The translations under genes were made by a program, and so were the position numbers. The notes below the pieces were generated by a model. It was given only the letters and a program-made list of their open reading frames with translations, ran no database searches and was not told the DNA's origin. This document shows, piece by piece, positions 26,301 to 39,400 of a stretch of DNA of 64,000 bases (the stretch's first letter is position 1; the number at the start of each line of letters is the position of its first letter). Source of the DNA: Orthonyx spaldingii (lineage: Eukaryota; Chordata; Aves; Passeriformes; Orthonychidae); NCBI GenBank assembly GCA_013397795.1, contig VZTJ01002448.1:62001-126000 (forward strand), given 5' to 3'.

Positions 26301-28756
26301 ATGTTTAAAAATATCCCAAATCCTAGTTACTTAGTTTTTATTGGAATCTGACTCTGAATTCTGTAATTCAAACTGAAATTCATTCCTGCGTTGTGTACAA
26401 TTCCTTTTCTTCAGATAAGAGCATAAGCCATAAGCGTCAAATGGGAAAGTTTGAAGAGACTCCTTCATAAACTTTGATTTCAATGAAACAAGGCATTACT
26501 CACAACATGAGAAACAGCCACGGTGCTGAGCTGTCTTAGGTTTATCAGAAGTCAAGAAGAGATGAAGTTCAACACCAGCCTGCTCTGGCAAACAAGAAGT
26601 ATGTTTTTCTCTGTTTCTTAAATGAAGATGAACAGCTGTCATTAGTAGCCATTCCCCATCTAAAACTAGAACACTGTAAATGTTCCATATGAGAGAAACA
26701 TTGCTTGAACTTGGCTACTTTTATAAGAAGGCAAATACAGCTCTGAAATACATGATTTCTAGAGGCTGTTTTTCAGCTGTGTCTGTTATCATACATGCAA
26801 TTTTTCGTACCCACCTGTCTTCATCTGTGGGAAAGCCATGGTAGCCTCAGCAGCAGTGTTCCCTCCTGTCATGGGGAGAATCTTGAGTCTATCTTTCCTT
26901 TCCCCTTCCTGAAAAGCTGATGAATAAACTGATTTAATTACCAGAAGAGCAAAACTTAAGGGCTATAGAACATAATGAGCCACTCCCCAAGCACAGCCAG
27001 ACCTAATCCCTACTACAGTTTTCTGTTCGGAGGTGTTGGAAAAATTATTCCCCAGCCACTTGCAAAGCCAGCAGAAAGGCTTCAGTTTTGGAGTCTAGAT
27101 TATTTAATGGTGATCCTTATAACTGTATCTAAAAGCAAGCAAACTCCTTCCCTTCTCAAGGAGTATTACTGAGTCTTTTCCAGCTCAATATGCCTTTCCA
27201 AGTCAATCACAACTCCAAGTAGCCTTACCTCATCATTCCAAGAAGCTTCCTAATGGGCCTCCTTATTTGGTTGCTTTAGAAAATCTCTTTCCTCTTTTCT
27301 GACCTGAAAGCCTTTCTTCTTGGTCAGTTTACAGAAGGACCATGGCCTCATTAAGAGAGGATCTTTGCCATCACTTGACTTTTCTAAGAATGTTTTTCTA
27401 AGACACTGGCAAGGAGTGGTCCCCTCCTAAGGGAGGCAGCCTCTGACAGTACGACAAACCAGACATCAGCCTGGGTCAGCACCAAGCCCTATCACTCCCA
27501 ACTGAGGAATGTCTCTAGAGGGACTCAGGATTTTGGGAAGGGTTCCCCATGTCAGCAGCTCTCCCTGTCCCTCATTGCCCACTTTGAGCTTCACCTTGTT
27601 CTTGTTTCACAAATCAGAAGACCGGTCTGCTATCCTCAAGGTAGCTGTGAGCCAAGGCCTGGTCACAAGTTCCAAAGTTTTATCTGTGGCTAAAACCAGG
27701 TCCCCAGAGAATAAGAACTAATCAGTGACTGATGGTACCATCATATGGAGCTTGACTGTGAAATGCTCCCCAGGGCTGGTGGCTTCCCAGTTTTTGCGGG
27801 AATATTCCTGACAACCCATGAAATCAGGTTGGAGCTTTGTGGCTCACCCTACAGGCAAAAGTTCCCAGAAACATCAGCCAGCAGGTTTGTTCCTTCAAAC
27901 ACTTCAATATTAGCCACAAATCCATAAATGGGGACTGAGTGGCACCAGAGTTGATAGCTGGCTTTTTGCTAAATCCTTGAAAAAATATGCTGCTTTCACA
28001 AATTTCTCAAAAAGGACCATATTCTTCAACAAGTAAAAATGTTCTTAATTTCCAGGTTTTATCTCCTTTAATTGGGAAAAGCCTAGTAGTCATTTTGTGG
28101 ATATCTGACAGTACTCATTCCTCTTTTGTGGCATTTTTCACTCATTTACAAAGCATGAATGTGTTCTGTTTTTTTAAGAGAGATTGAACAGATGGGTGGG
28201 CAGACGGTGAGTATAAAATAGTGCTGCAGGAAACAGCCAGGGAAGCAGCTTGCTCCCATCCATCCCTGCTTGTTTGTTAGAGGGAAGATGCTATTTGAGG
28301 TGTGGACTATAACGGGACAGTGCCTCAAAAGCATAAGGCCTAAACTCGTTGTGGTAGCTTTGCTCAATAGCACCTACTGACTTCAGTGGGAACAGGGCCA
28401 CCCTCCATGAACAGCACTATTTAAATGCTGCCTGATATAAAAAAGGGCATTTTGTGCAACTGTTCTGCCTTCCATGCCACCTGGCACACTGTAGGAATCT
28501 GAACAGGAAAAAAAGTGCTTTTTACGTAATGGCGAGCAGCACACATATTTTCAGAATGCTGAAAGATGCAGGACAGAAAGAGAAGGGCAGGCCCTCTTAG
28601 AAAGGCAGTGAATTGGTACCAAACACAAGCAATTACATTTGACTAATCTTCTCTAGAGCTAGTGCAGACTTGATGTCTGCCAACAGACCTCTCATTCTGT
28701 TGCGAGCCTCCAGCAAACACGGTCCTCTCAGACACCAGCTTCATTCCTCCTTTCCC

Positions 28757-29020
28757 TTACATCTTTACGCTGTCAGGCATGTTCTTGGTGGAACCAGGCT
28801 CTCCCATGGAATTTGATTGCATCTTCAGTGAAAATCTGTCCTTGATAAGCTTCTTTGTCCATCCCAAATTCCTCACCAACGTTCCTGCTTCTTTACGACT
28901 TCCATTCTTCTGGTGCTTCTCCTCTATTTTCTCTTTCAACTTTGCCTCCCTTATGACCTCTGCATGGCCAAGGGGCTTCTCTCTCACCCCAAAATCAGTT
29001 TTTCCTGATCACTGTCCTCA
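28757..29020 (-). other. Lysine/glutamate-rich open segment, doubtful
   Basis: About 80 codons open on the minus strand, with charged stretches such as REAKLKEKIEEKHQKNGSRK, ending at a stop at 28757-28759. The plus strand here is pyrimidine-rich, which alone yields Lys/Glu/Arg-rich frames on the other strand. No acceptor with a pyrimidine tract precedes it on the minus strand. I do not recognise a protein. Confidence 0.12.
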
Positions 29021-32000
29021 CTGCTGCAACTGTTTTTCTAATTTCTTACCTCTGAAGATATGAAGATGCATGCACCCCAAAGAATTGGGCTAAAATATTA
29101 CCCTGAAGAGCTATGAATACATAGATATGTATCGTGAAGGAAAAGTCTAAGAAATTATCCTAATCAGCGTCTGTTTTCAAGAGCAGAGGTCCTTCAAGTA
29201 CAATTTATACGAAATGCATATGAATAATTGAAGTAGAGGCTGGTTTAGACTACTAAAATACGACATTGGCTTTAATAGCAACACCTCTGTACTTCAAAGG
29301 GAGACCTGGCAAGAATCAGGTTTTGTGAAGAGTGTTATAAACCAAAACCCAACAACATTCCCTCCCTCAATTAATTTATATTGAAAGTCAAAGTTTTTAC
29401 AGTGTTGCCTGATTAATTCTGGAGTAAGTATGTGTATTTTCTTCAAGCTCATATTTTCCAGATGCTGTTCTGCATTTTTAGCCTTTACTCCACAAAGACT
29501 CTTTGTAATTTTACAGCCAGGCTCTTTATCTCTGCAAAGCTGCACGTTATAAAGGTTATTAAAATTTTATGAGTGGTGGATCTTCAGAGCTAGTAAGCCT
29601 GGGCAGTCCTGTTCCACATCAGTGCTATCATGCTTTTGCAATACGAAGAAATACAACAGGGAGTTTAAATCCTGGCTGCTATTTACTTACCTCACCTTAC
29701 TCTTCCTGTAGTTCTATTGGTTTGAATATTTAACTATATTGAGTTCTTTTGTGAATATTTTTACAATTTTTTTTTGTCTTCAAGGACTTACTCCTGTTCC
29801 ATCAACAATACACTTATTAAGAAGTCTTTTCTCTTTCATCTGATTATTAATTACAAGTTGCAATATAATAATAAAAATATGCAAACTAGAAATCATGTAA
29901 GAGCATTTATGAGAAAACAGAAATAGCTGATGACTTCTATCTATCTGTCTATATCAAAAAAATGTTTTCCTTATTTGTCATTACTTGTTACTGCTGTAGA
30001 CAGGGAGACTGAAAATGTAGCAGTTATGTTTGCTCTTCATCTAATTTGGAAACCCCTTCAAAACATTTTGGGGTATAATGACTTGTCAAGGTTATGGTAT
30101 TTCATGCAGAGCTTGAAAATTTCTTTACATTACAATTCAGTGATATTATCTAATCTGGTATTTTTTCCTCTACAAATGGCCACCGGCTAATTTTAGATAT
30201 TGCATCTGATGAATTATGAAAACAGAACAACCAAAAGAGTAGATTCTTCATAACACCCAGTAGGTCTTCAGTTTATATGTAAACTCATGCTGATATATTA
30301 TATCTTTTCAAATATTTACTTTGAAAATATGGTTAGCAGCTAGATTCACCAGGGAGTTCAGAAATCATAAACCACAGTGGTTATTTCTGATAATGGATGT
30401 GCTGTGGGGTTTTTCCTGCCACAAGCCAGGAGAAACATCCTGTCTATAAAATGCAAAATGATGGCTGTTCCAGAAGAGTGATAAATTAGACCAAGTAGTA
30501 GAGATGATGTATAGTTTAAGATAACACAAAATTTCAAAAGAGAAAGAGCTAGTCACTGAGGAATGGGAGAGAGATTTGTGACTCATAGCCAATGGAAATT
30601 AGAAGCTCAAGACCAGGACAGGCAGGTAGAGAAGAATGGTTGCACTCTGGCCAACATAGAGGAAAATAGAAGAACTTGATGTTAGATCATTAGGTCACAG
30701 GCATGACAACTGCAGCTGATATTGTAGGTGGCAGTTGTCCAAGAAGGAAGAAAAGCTACTGTGAAGAGGAAAGGAAGACACAGATGCACAAGTCTCAGCT
30801 GTAGAAAAAGAGAGTAAATCCATAAAAAAGATGCCATCTATCCAAGCAAGTCACACAGACTTGTCCAAAACAGTCCAGCCTATTTTGAACTTAGCTGTGA
30901 TAGAAGGTCTATGGTGTGGGTTTGGATTAATTTTTTTTGTTTAGCTTTTTTTTTCTTCATCTATTTCAGGTAAAATAATCAATCAAGGCTCAAGAAATAA
31001 TAGTCAGTTTATCAGTGTTGGGTTAAAATAAAGATTTCAAAGAAAAGTTTAGGTTAATTTCTTGTTCAAGAATATAATGTTTAAAACAAGTTTGCAGATC
31101 AGAATGGAGTTTGGTGTGATGCCTTCTCCCCCAAATGGAATTGAGAGAACATCCTGTAAAGGACGAGATGGCAGATGGTGTGCTATCTCCCTGAGGCAGA
31201 GACACAAGGTGTCACTCTCTAAGTACAGCTACTGGCAGGTCTGCAGTGAGGTATTTCAGCATCAAAACTGGTTTTCAGAACTGATACAAAAAAAAAAGAA
31301 GAAAGAAAAGGTCAGGCTTGCTCAAGTCTTGGCAGCAGGGGAGCAAGCAGTAAAGAAGTCAAAGTGAGCTAATTCTCCCTGCTTCTTCAGTAAATTACAC
31401 TTTTAGAGCTGTGGCCATTGCAAACTGTAATGCCAAGTGAGTTCGTTTAAAGTTGGCTGGGTACCTCTGTGCTATTGTAGCCTCTAGTGCACTTGGAGAT
31501 TCAACAGACTTGTGAAATCAGTAATGAGGATACACTGAAGGTGGTGGCCCAAGGATGCTGCCCAATAGCATCTTCGTGGCCTATAGACTGCTTTAGAGAA
31601 ACTCATAAGTGAGCTGAAGGCAGAACACAGCCATGGGGTTTTCCTGGTTTTTTCATCTTTCACTATCACCTGAAGAGAGAAACTAAGGGGTTTTTTGGCT
31701 GCTTGGTTTTTGCAAGTCAGTTGTTGTAAAACTGATGTTTTCTCTTCTGCAAGACCATTTGATTAGCCTTTGACAAAGTAAAGGGATTATATGATTTGGG
31801 TGGAATCTATGTCAATGTAATGAAAGCTTTGAGGGGACAGCCCAGATAAACAAATCAGAAGGCATTTAGGAAAAAAAAGATGAAAAGAGGAATTGAGTGC
31901 CAAACTAAGGTTTGCAGTCTAAATTAATCTAGACATAAAAGCACATGGGGAGCAAAAAAAATCTCCAATTGCCTATAAAGCAATATCACGGACCTGATTA

Positions 32001-35000
32001 ATGAACAAAAGTAATTAGAATTGTTCATTGAAGGGCATACATTTCACCTTAAAAATGTTACTGAGATGTCGTGGGAACTTTCACATGATCACCTATTGGG
32101 TAGATTCAATTTCAGTCAATTAAGTGGGCTGAAGGGCTAGAATTTGACAGCCTCAGAAATTACTGGTCTTGTATCTGGGTAACAGGATGTCTTGAATTGT
32201 GCAGTATCACCTATTGCAAGACCTCAGAGATCAGTGTAAATTCTTACCATAAAAACCCCAGAGCAGAGAAGGGAATATTGCAGCATCTTGCATGTCTACT
32301 ACTAGCTGAGAGTAATGAGGGAAAACTGCATTATCATGAGAGCTATTGTTCTGTGTGACAATGCCAATACTAACTTATATTTGCATGCTTTTGTCTTAAG
32401 TCAGGTGTGCTCACTCAACACAAAGGAACTTTGTGTTGGGCCTCATCTTGACAGACAAGTAGGGTTTGGATCACAGAGCCAGAAACTAGGAATAACATGT
32501 GATACGTTGGCAGCACAGAAAGAGCCTCGCTGTGATCTTTGTGGTTGTGCAGGTGTGATCATATAGCACAGATGAAATAATGACTTTTACGTTGACTTTT
32601 TACAAACACAATGAGGAACAAAAATGTTATAGATAGTGAGGTGTTTTTAAAACTGAAGAAAAGTAGAGGAAATGAATAATTTGTGATAAGTAATTTGACA
32701 GAACTATGTGAATGTGACTGGAAATTTAAGAACATCAAAAACTGTAATCCCTCTACTTAGATGAAAACAACAATGAATGGAAGATAAAGCTGGTTAATAC
32801 ACAAGATGAAAAAAACATGAAAATAAAATAATATATAAAAAGTCCCTTATTTATGTGTTTAGGTGTGTGTACACTTAGGTCTGTACCTATATTTACATTA
32901 GAAATATTTGCCTTCTGGTATATATATTGTAGACATATGACAAGATTAGACCTTTTGTGATATTTTGAATTATATGAATCAGAAACAAGGAATTGAGAAA
33001 CACTGAGACGGAAGGCAAAAGGAGAAGCAACCTGTTGCAGGAAAATATGAATTGATTATAAGTTGATTAAAGCAGAACCTGAACAAAAAAAATTCTAAGA
33101 ATAAACAGATAAGATAGAATTACCAATAATCATAGATGCAAGACAGAACATTGAAGTACATTTATCTGAAGTAAGGAAAGACAGCAAATAGTAAAATTAT
33201 GTCATACAGTGAAAAAAATACTTTCTCTCCCAGAGTAATTTAGGATTTTTTTAAGCAGCAGGGATTCAATAGAAGCAATTTACAAAATGCAGAGTACTTA
33301 TAATGCAAGAACTTTTCAAAAGTGAAAACTGATCACAGAATTTTTTTAGCAACCTTAGACTACTTGAGCAATTCTGCTAACTTTAAAAGGAGTAAATAGA
33401 GGAAACTGAATAACTTCAGACCCTTCCAGGGGAATGATACTAGACATAGTTAAAAACTTATGAACAGGAGTAGCACCCACAAGGTAATAATGACCAGGGT
33501 AAATTTTAAGGATATAGAAGGTGATATGAATGACATTGCCTGGAACAGATTGTCCAGTTCCAAAGCTCAGACTTCAAAATGGAGGCTTGTAAACCAGAGT
33601 TGAATCAGAGAGACACCATGAGGTGGTGTAATGGAGTAAAAAACCCAGTTTTTGAACGAGGATCTGGGAATTTATTTGATGAACAAGGAAAGAGATGGCA
33701 TAGTCACAGCTTATGAGTACATGCTTGAGAAAGATATTTCTGAGAAGTAGAAGCTCTTCTGCAGAGTGGGAAGAATGCTTAAATAGGTCCAATAACTGAA
33801 AATTGCTCTTCAAAATCGTGAGTTTGTGTCAAGTGTAAGTAAAGGCTCACCACAATTTTGTTGTTATGCCTTATTTGTGAATTTTTAACAAGCCAGAGTC
33901 AGCACTCTGTCAGTTCTGCTTGCAGTATATTTCATGTCCTCACTAGATAAACTGGTAGACCAAAATCTGAAATACTTAGCATAGGCAGAAGACTTTTGGC
34001 TGATCTTTCTATTGAGAAGGACAATAGGGATTTCAAAGTTAGTTTCTGTGTCTAATTAAGGTGAACTGCTGTAATATTACAGGCACAAAGTCATAGCAAA
34101 TCTGATTTTCTACGATAACGGCTAAACAAAGTTGAAGGCTGTGGCTAAAACCACCTGTTGTGTCAATCAGTGTGCATTTCTGTTGCCAAAGTCTACCCAG
34201 TTGAACACTACACAAAAGCACCAGGGGAAAACAGGTGGTGTGAGTCCTGGCTGCCTTTGTGTTTTCCATGTTGTACTCTTTTTTTTCCCCCTTTAAATAA
34301 ACCATGCCACAAAAGCAACAGAATAACATCACAGCAAGAGGAGACTGGAAGCATGCAGGATTTGCCTTCCTTGTTGTGCCAGACAGCATCCCAGGGTTGT
34401 GTAAGGGATGTGCTTTGCTGTACTTGCAGAGCATTCCAGAGTAACAGTACAACCAGTAAAAAGACACAGAGCCCAGTACTCAGCTAAATCTGATCATTGC
34501 GTTTCAGCAGTTCATAATAACTGTTTGTGGACCTAATGCAATTGGGAACCTCCTTTTTTCAGGCACATTGTTGTTTCTTCATGCTGACCCTTGGACTCTT
34601 GTGGCTGATAGCCTTTGCCCAGCTGTGTTTGTATAATGCATCCTGCCTACCAACAGTGCCAGGCTGTTAACTCATAATTTGGTTCACTGGTTGTCCTCCT
34701 CCTTCCTCTCTTGTAGCACAGAAACAGGAAATTAAAAGCATTAATTTTTTATTCTGTATTATTGTTCATGGCTTATGATACTTTTACTGATCTTATCTTT
34801 TCCAAGAATTCCCTGGCTATTCATCTCCACTCACATACTGTTAATAATTTTCTTCTTCTGGTATCCTTTTTGAATGGGGTTCATCATCATACCAGCTGAA
34901 TGTAAAGTATTTATTCCTATAGTAACCCCAGTGTTATTTTAAATTGCATTTTTTCAGAATTCCCAGCAATCCATATGCATTTTGAATCACCACTATGAAG

Positions 35001-35796
35001 TAGGCAGAGGTTTTTCACAGATGGCCAAAGTTTACCATTAATTGAGAACCTAGCAAGCATATGAATAATTTCATGTGCTTATTAAAGACTGAAATACTTC
35101 TATTTTCTATGGTATTTTTCACTTGCCATTATGTGCCTTCTTTTTTTCCCCAAATCCTCTAAAAATCTTACCGCCTCCATAGTCTGGAGGCGACCACCTG
35201 CAGACATCACAAACCAAGTAACGCTATTACCCGTGACTCTTGTCATCTCAAGCTTCAACCCATTTCCACATCATGAGTAATCACAATAAACAGTGATATA
35301 GTGCTAAATGCTGCTCCTCCTAGATGCAGAGTGTTACCACAGCACAAGTCTGTAAGGCTGACAGGTTTGTCTGTCACACTCACTAAATTTAACTGTAAAC
35401 TCAGTGTTGAACATTTCCATTAGAATTCACTCTTCCATCTCACACGCCTTAAAATAATCAAGGATTATCTATAGGTCTGACCATGGAAAGCAATCAGCAA
35501 ATCTTGCAAAAAAGCTGAAAATTTGCTAAAGAAGAAGAGGGTGCCTGAAACACAGATGATTGTTTAAAAAAAAGAGGATGCAAAGCTTTTGTTCAGAAAA
35601 TGGGAATATTGAGTTCTTCCTGCTGGATTGCGTGAAGAGATATTGAAAAAGAAATGTACAAAGGAGTTGTTGCTTCTCCTATTTGCTCTCTTTAGAGCAG
35701 AATTGCAGTTGACTGCAGCTAGATGCAGTGTTTCATTTTAGTAAATAAAGTTACTTTTTATGGACACATTTCATTTCTTCTCTGATTCTTCTTTAC
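29021..35796. other. Intergenic, no gene recognised
   Basis: AT-rich unique sequence with small T-rich (about 30930-30957) and A/G-rich (about 31288-31310) runs. The longest frame (34039-34467 minus) has no recognisable domain and overlaps another frame on the opposite strand. Confidence 0.55.
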
Positions 35797-35962
35797 TAGA
35801 ATAACAGAATAACTAAAGTTGGAATTGACTTCTGAAGGTTACATTGCCTGGCTCCTTGCTCAAATCATGTTTAACTTAGCAGTTGGAGCAGACTGCTTGT
35901 GGTCATATCGTTTCAGGTTTTGAACATCCATGCAAGCTCTTCCAGTGTTTCACCACCCTTAT
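35797..35962 (-). mobile_element. CR1 3' fragment, reverse orientation
   Basis: It begins AGAATAACAGAATAACTAAA, like the CR1 terminal repeats read backwards, followed by GTTGGAATTGACTTCTGAAG and later CTCTTCCAGTGTTTCACCAC. These are the standard antisense CR1 landmarks, with many substitutions, so an old copy. No coding frame survives. Confidence 0.8.
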
Positions 35963-36355
35963 TTTGATCCCTACTCAGCTTTCTCATCCTATAATTTACC
36001 ATTTTAGCTGGGAAGAGGATATACTTTGTCCTCTTGCTCAGTTTTTACTTTCAAAGATGGAAGAGAATGTAAAACGTTCTGACAACTGAGAGCAGGTCTT
36101 AAATAGCAAGTACTTCATATTTCTGTAAACTGTTCTCTGAAAACCCTACCTCTACTACTACTAACCTCTGCTTCTCAGCTGCAGCAAGAGAACTTGATCC
36201 AGACAGGATCCAGCTGTGCCACCTGGAAACCACAAAGAAGAGACCACTCACCTCTCCACGCCAGTAACCATTTGAAAACAGAAGGGTGTGATGTGAAAGG
36301 AAGTACAGAAACACTCCTGAGTTTTTAGATAAAGATTGCTGCTCCCACAAAATAC

Positions 36356-36495
36356 CTCTTCTTCTGTAGCCTCTCCTGTTTCTTCTGGTCTATGGATAAT
36401 TGCTATCACAGTCTTGGCTATGGCTTTCTTAAATGATAATTCTTCAGCTGTCGCATAAACTTCATGTGTCAACTCCAGCTCCTGACATGACTGCT
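36356..36495 (-). other. Exon-like open segment of unknown identity
   Basis: 140 nt on the minus strand, bounded by an acceptor (TCTTACCCCTGTCCAG) and a donor (GAG before GTATTT). It reads as two bases plus 46 codons in one open frame: QSCQELELTHEVYATAEELS then FKKAIAKTVIAIIHRPEETG and EATEEE. Composition is balanced and acidic or polar, more protein-like than other open stretches in this desert. It is not NAV3, whose stop is 12 kb upstream on the same strand, and I recognise no family. It could be an exon of an unannotated transcript, a relic of a coding sequence, or chance. Confidence 0.25.
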
Positions 36496-39400
36496 CTGGA
36501 CAGGGGTAAGACATATAATTTTAGAAAACACATTAAATTTATTTCCTCAAAAGTCACCTCCCTTGTTCTTCTTAGGAGCTGCCTCTTTTAGGAGTATTGG
36601 GAAGAAAGGAAAAAGTCTTTCTCTGAAGAAACACACTATTTCTTCCTTATGCTAGTTGGCATCCCAAGGACATGAATAAATAACTCTGATGCTTCATTTC
36701 TCCATGTTAAACCAAATGTGGCTTATCTGCAGCCCCTTTCTCCTTTCCCTGCCTTTTTAAAAATTTTTTTTCTTTTAAGATCACAGGTATACCTAAAATC
36801 TACAGGTTGCCTGTTGGGACCTACACAAAACCTACTCTTTCCATCCTCTGTAAGCATCAGGCAGAAGAAGGCTGTGTATGTGTCAGAAGGCTTGGGATGT
36901 GCCAGATTTATTGGATGGGTTAGTGAAAATAATGGCAACAACTTCTGTTAAATATCTAACCACAGATGATGCACTCAAGCATCTTCAAGGGTCACTCAGT
37001 ATTTGGGCACTGATAAGACACTCAGGCACTGCCAAGGCTCAGGGCAACCTATAGCTTATTCAAGACAGCAGAATGGATGGAGGGACCACCTATGGATCTG
37101 AGACAAGTTACCATCTTTTTGGAGGAAAATTTGTCTTCCTAGGTGGGATTCCTAGATGAACTAAGTAGGAAAAAGCCACAGCATTATGGTCTTTTCTGTA
37201 ATTTTTTTGTGGATTTTTTTGTTTTATTTCTTTGTTTGTTTGGGTTTTTTCTTTTTCTTTTTTTTTTTGAGCAGCCATTACATTAATAATTAGAGTACCT
37301 TTTGGGGTTTTTTTCCTAACCAAGAACAATAAGTCTGGACTCATGTGCAACCACACGTGAAAAATACATATAACTCATCTTTTGTCACAGATCACTATAT
37401 CATTGCCATCAATATCATCTCATTCTTGGATGTGATCAAAGCACTGATGAAAAGTGGCAGGCTGAAGTGAAACACGGGTTACAAATGGCAAAAAGTGGAG
37501 GGTAAGGGCAGGGCAATGGTTATTCCTGCTTTCGTCACCTGTCAGCTGGACTGAGGTTCTCTAATATATCTGAGCGTGAAGTCCATTCATTCCAAATAAC
37601 ATGGAGTAAAATAGCTACCTTTGTCTGCAAGTCAGGATGCTGCACATGTAGCAAACCTCTCTCTGAGCTGCATACAAGCTTTTCATAGCATTTAAAAGAA
37701 AACTAAACACATTGGTGTAATAAAAATGCTAGTGAGGTTGTGCCCAAGAAATATTAAACACCTCCATCTGTACATCTGAGTGGAAGAGAGTCCTCTACCT
37801 CTCCATTCATTTGGTACAAAGGATCTCCGTGAGCAGGGTAGATCCTGCCCATGCATGCCCCACTGGGAGCATTGCACTGAAAGGGAGCTCCTCACCTCCT
37901 GCTGCCAGAGACCCACCTCTGACTGCTTCAGTCTCACAGCAGCACACGGATTTAAAGAAAAGCAAATGAAAATGTCTTCAGAAAGCAAAATGTTCTGCCC
38001 CTGCTTCTCCCTCTGGGGGAAGGATTATAGAACAAACAAGACATGAAAATTGCTTGTCATCGTACGTAAATGTTCAGGAGCTCTCAATACAGCATAAGAA
38101 AAAACCCATATGGATTAAAATATAAAATAGCCTTCTCTGCTTCCTACCTACTTCTGTCATGTCACTGCCCATCTTCTCTTTTCTCCCTTGCCTCATCTGC
38201 ATCTCCCATGGCAAAGTGAAATCCTGCTCCCAACCAAGCACAAGCACTATCAGCCGGCTCTCACCCTCCGTCTTCAGCCCTCTGCTTTGTCAACAGAGGG
38301 GACCTTTGTAGGCGAATTGGGAGCAGTGATATGCAATGGTGCTACCCTGCCACAGCATTGCTTAAAGTACCTTGTTTTGGGAATATGAAATATTCAGGTA
38401 AGGCCCAGCTAACTCTCATATTTCTTTATCTGTACCCCTTCAACCATCACTCATTGCACAAAACACCCACAGGTCTGTATTTCTAAGCATAATGCTCCAC
38501 ATGGCTGCAGGGAGGATTTTTTCAGGGGGAAAGGGTTGTTTCCCACCTAACTATTGCTTTGCACCTCATGCCACACAAAGTAAATGGAAATGATTGCAGC
38601 CAATTCAGGAGTGCTACTGCTGCCATCTCCTGAGAAAATCTAGGTTGAGCATGTTTAATGGAGTTACAGAAGCAGCTGCTGCTGCCAGAATGTCTGCCTA
38701 ACCGTATCCTAATGAAATGGAGCCTTTTGGCTGGACTAGACTAGTCTGTAAATGAGTTATATCTAAGATTACAGTTATCAAACTAGAACTATGGGATCCA
38801 AAACCACATGTCTAGCAGTTGCCTGGAAATCCCATTTGCAGATGTAACATTAGATCACAGTATATGGTGTGATTAATCTTTGCTTCTCAGAGGCACACAG
38901 GAAATCCCTGCTCTGCTGAGCCATGGAGGCCTCCAAGTCCAGCTAACCGGGAGACCTGAAATTTTGAATTCAGAGACATAAATGCTGCCAGGACTCTAAG
39001 CTGAAGTGCTTACCCTTCTCACGTTTAACTCTGAGCATATAAATTTTGAGGAAAACTGTCACAAATGACCATAACTTTAAAAACTGTCAAGGGATAATAT
39101 GAAGTCTTCTCAAGTAGTCCTAAGCCACCATTGTAAATAGAATTCAGTCTCCTTCACCAACTAACATCAACAGTCCTGTGGAATTCACATTTATAAAATC
39201 CCCAAATCCAATGATTACTTTTTTTCCTTTCTCTTTCTCCATATGTGGACATGTGATTGCATATATTCTCACAGGCAACAAAATCTTTCGTACTTTCTAG
39301 GAGCAACTATGTGGGTCTGAAAGTCTTTCCCAGAATCTTCTTTTTCAGATGTTGAAAGCAGTATCTTACACTATACAATCCAAAAAATGTTCTAAAGCTA

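Larger units (their letters stand above)
15809..28756. other. Intergenic, no gene recognised
   Basis: Largely unique AT-rich sequence. It includes an (AAAC)n repeat, A/G tracts, a perfect 9-bp hairpin at 24144-24173, and an open minus-strand stretch at 18319-18513 discussed in the findings. No LINE, LTR or RNA gene recognised. Confidence 0.5.

Noticed and set aside
34039..34467. 142-codon minus-strand frame
   Set aside because: Overlaps a 109-codon frame on the other strand. The composition is not protein-like and there is no family resemblance.
36099..36350. Extension of the 36.4 kb exon-like frame to the left of its donor
   Set aside because: Past the GTATTT border the frames become irregular and hydrophobic, so the open segment is better ended at 36356.
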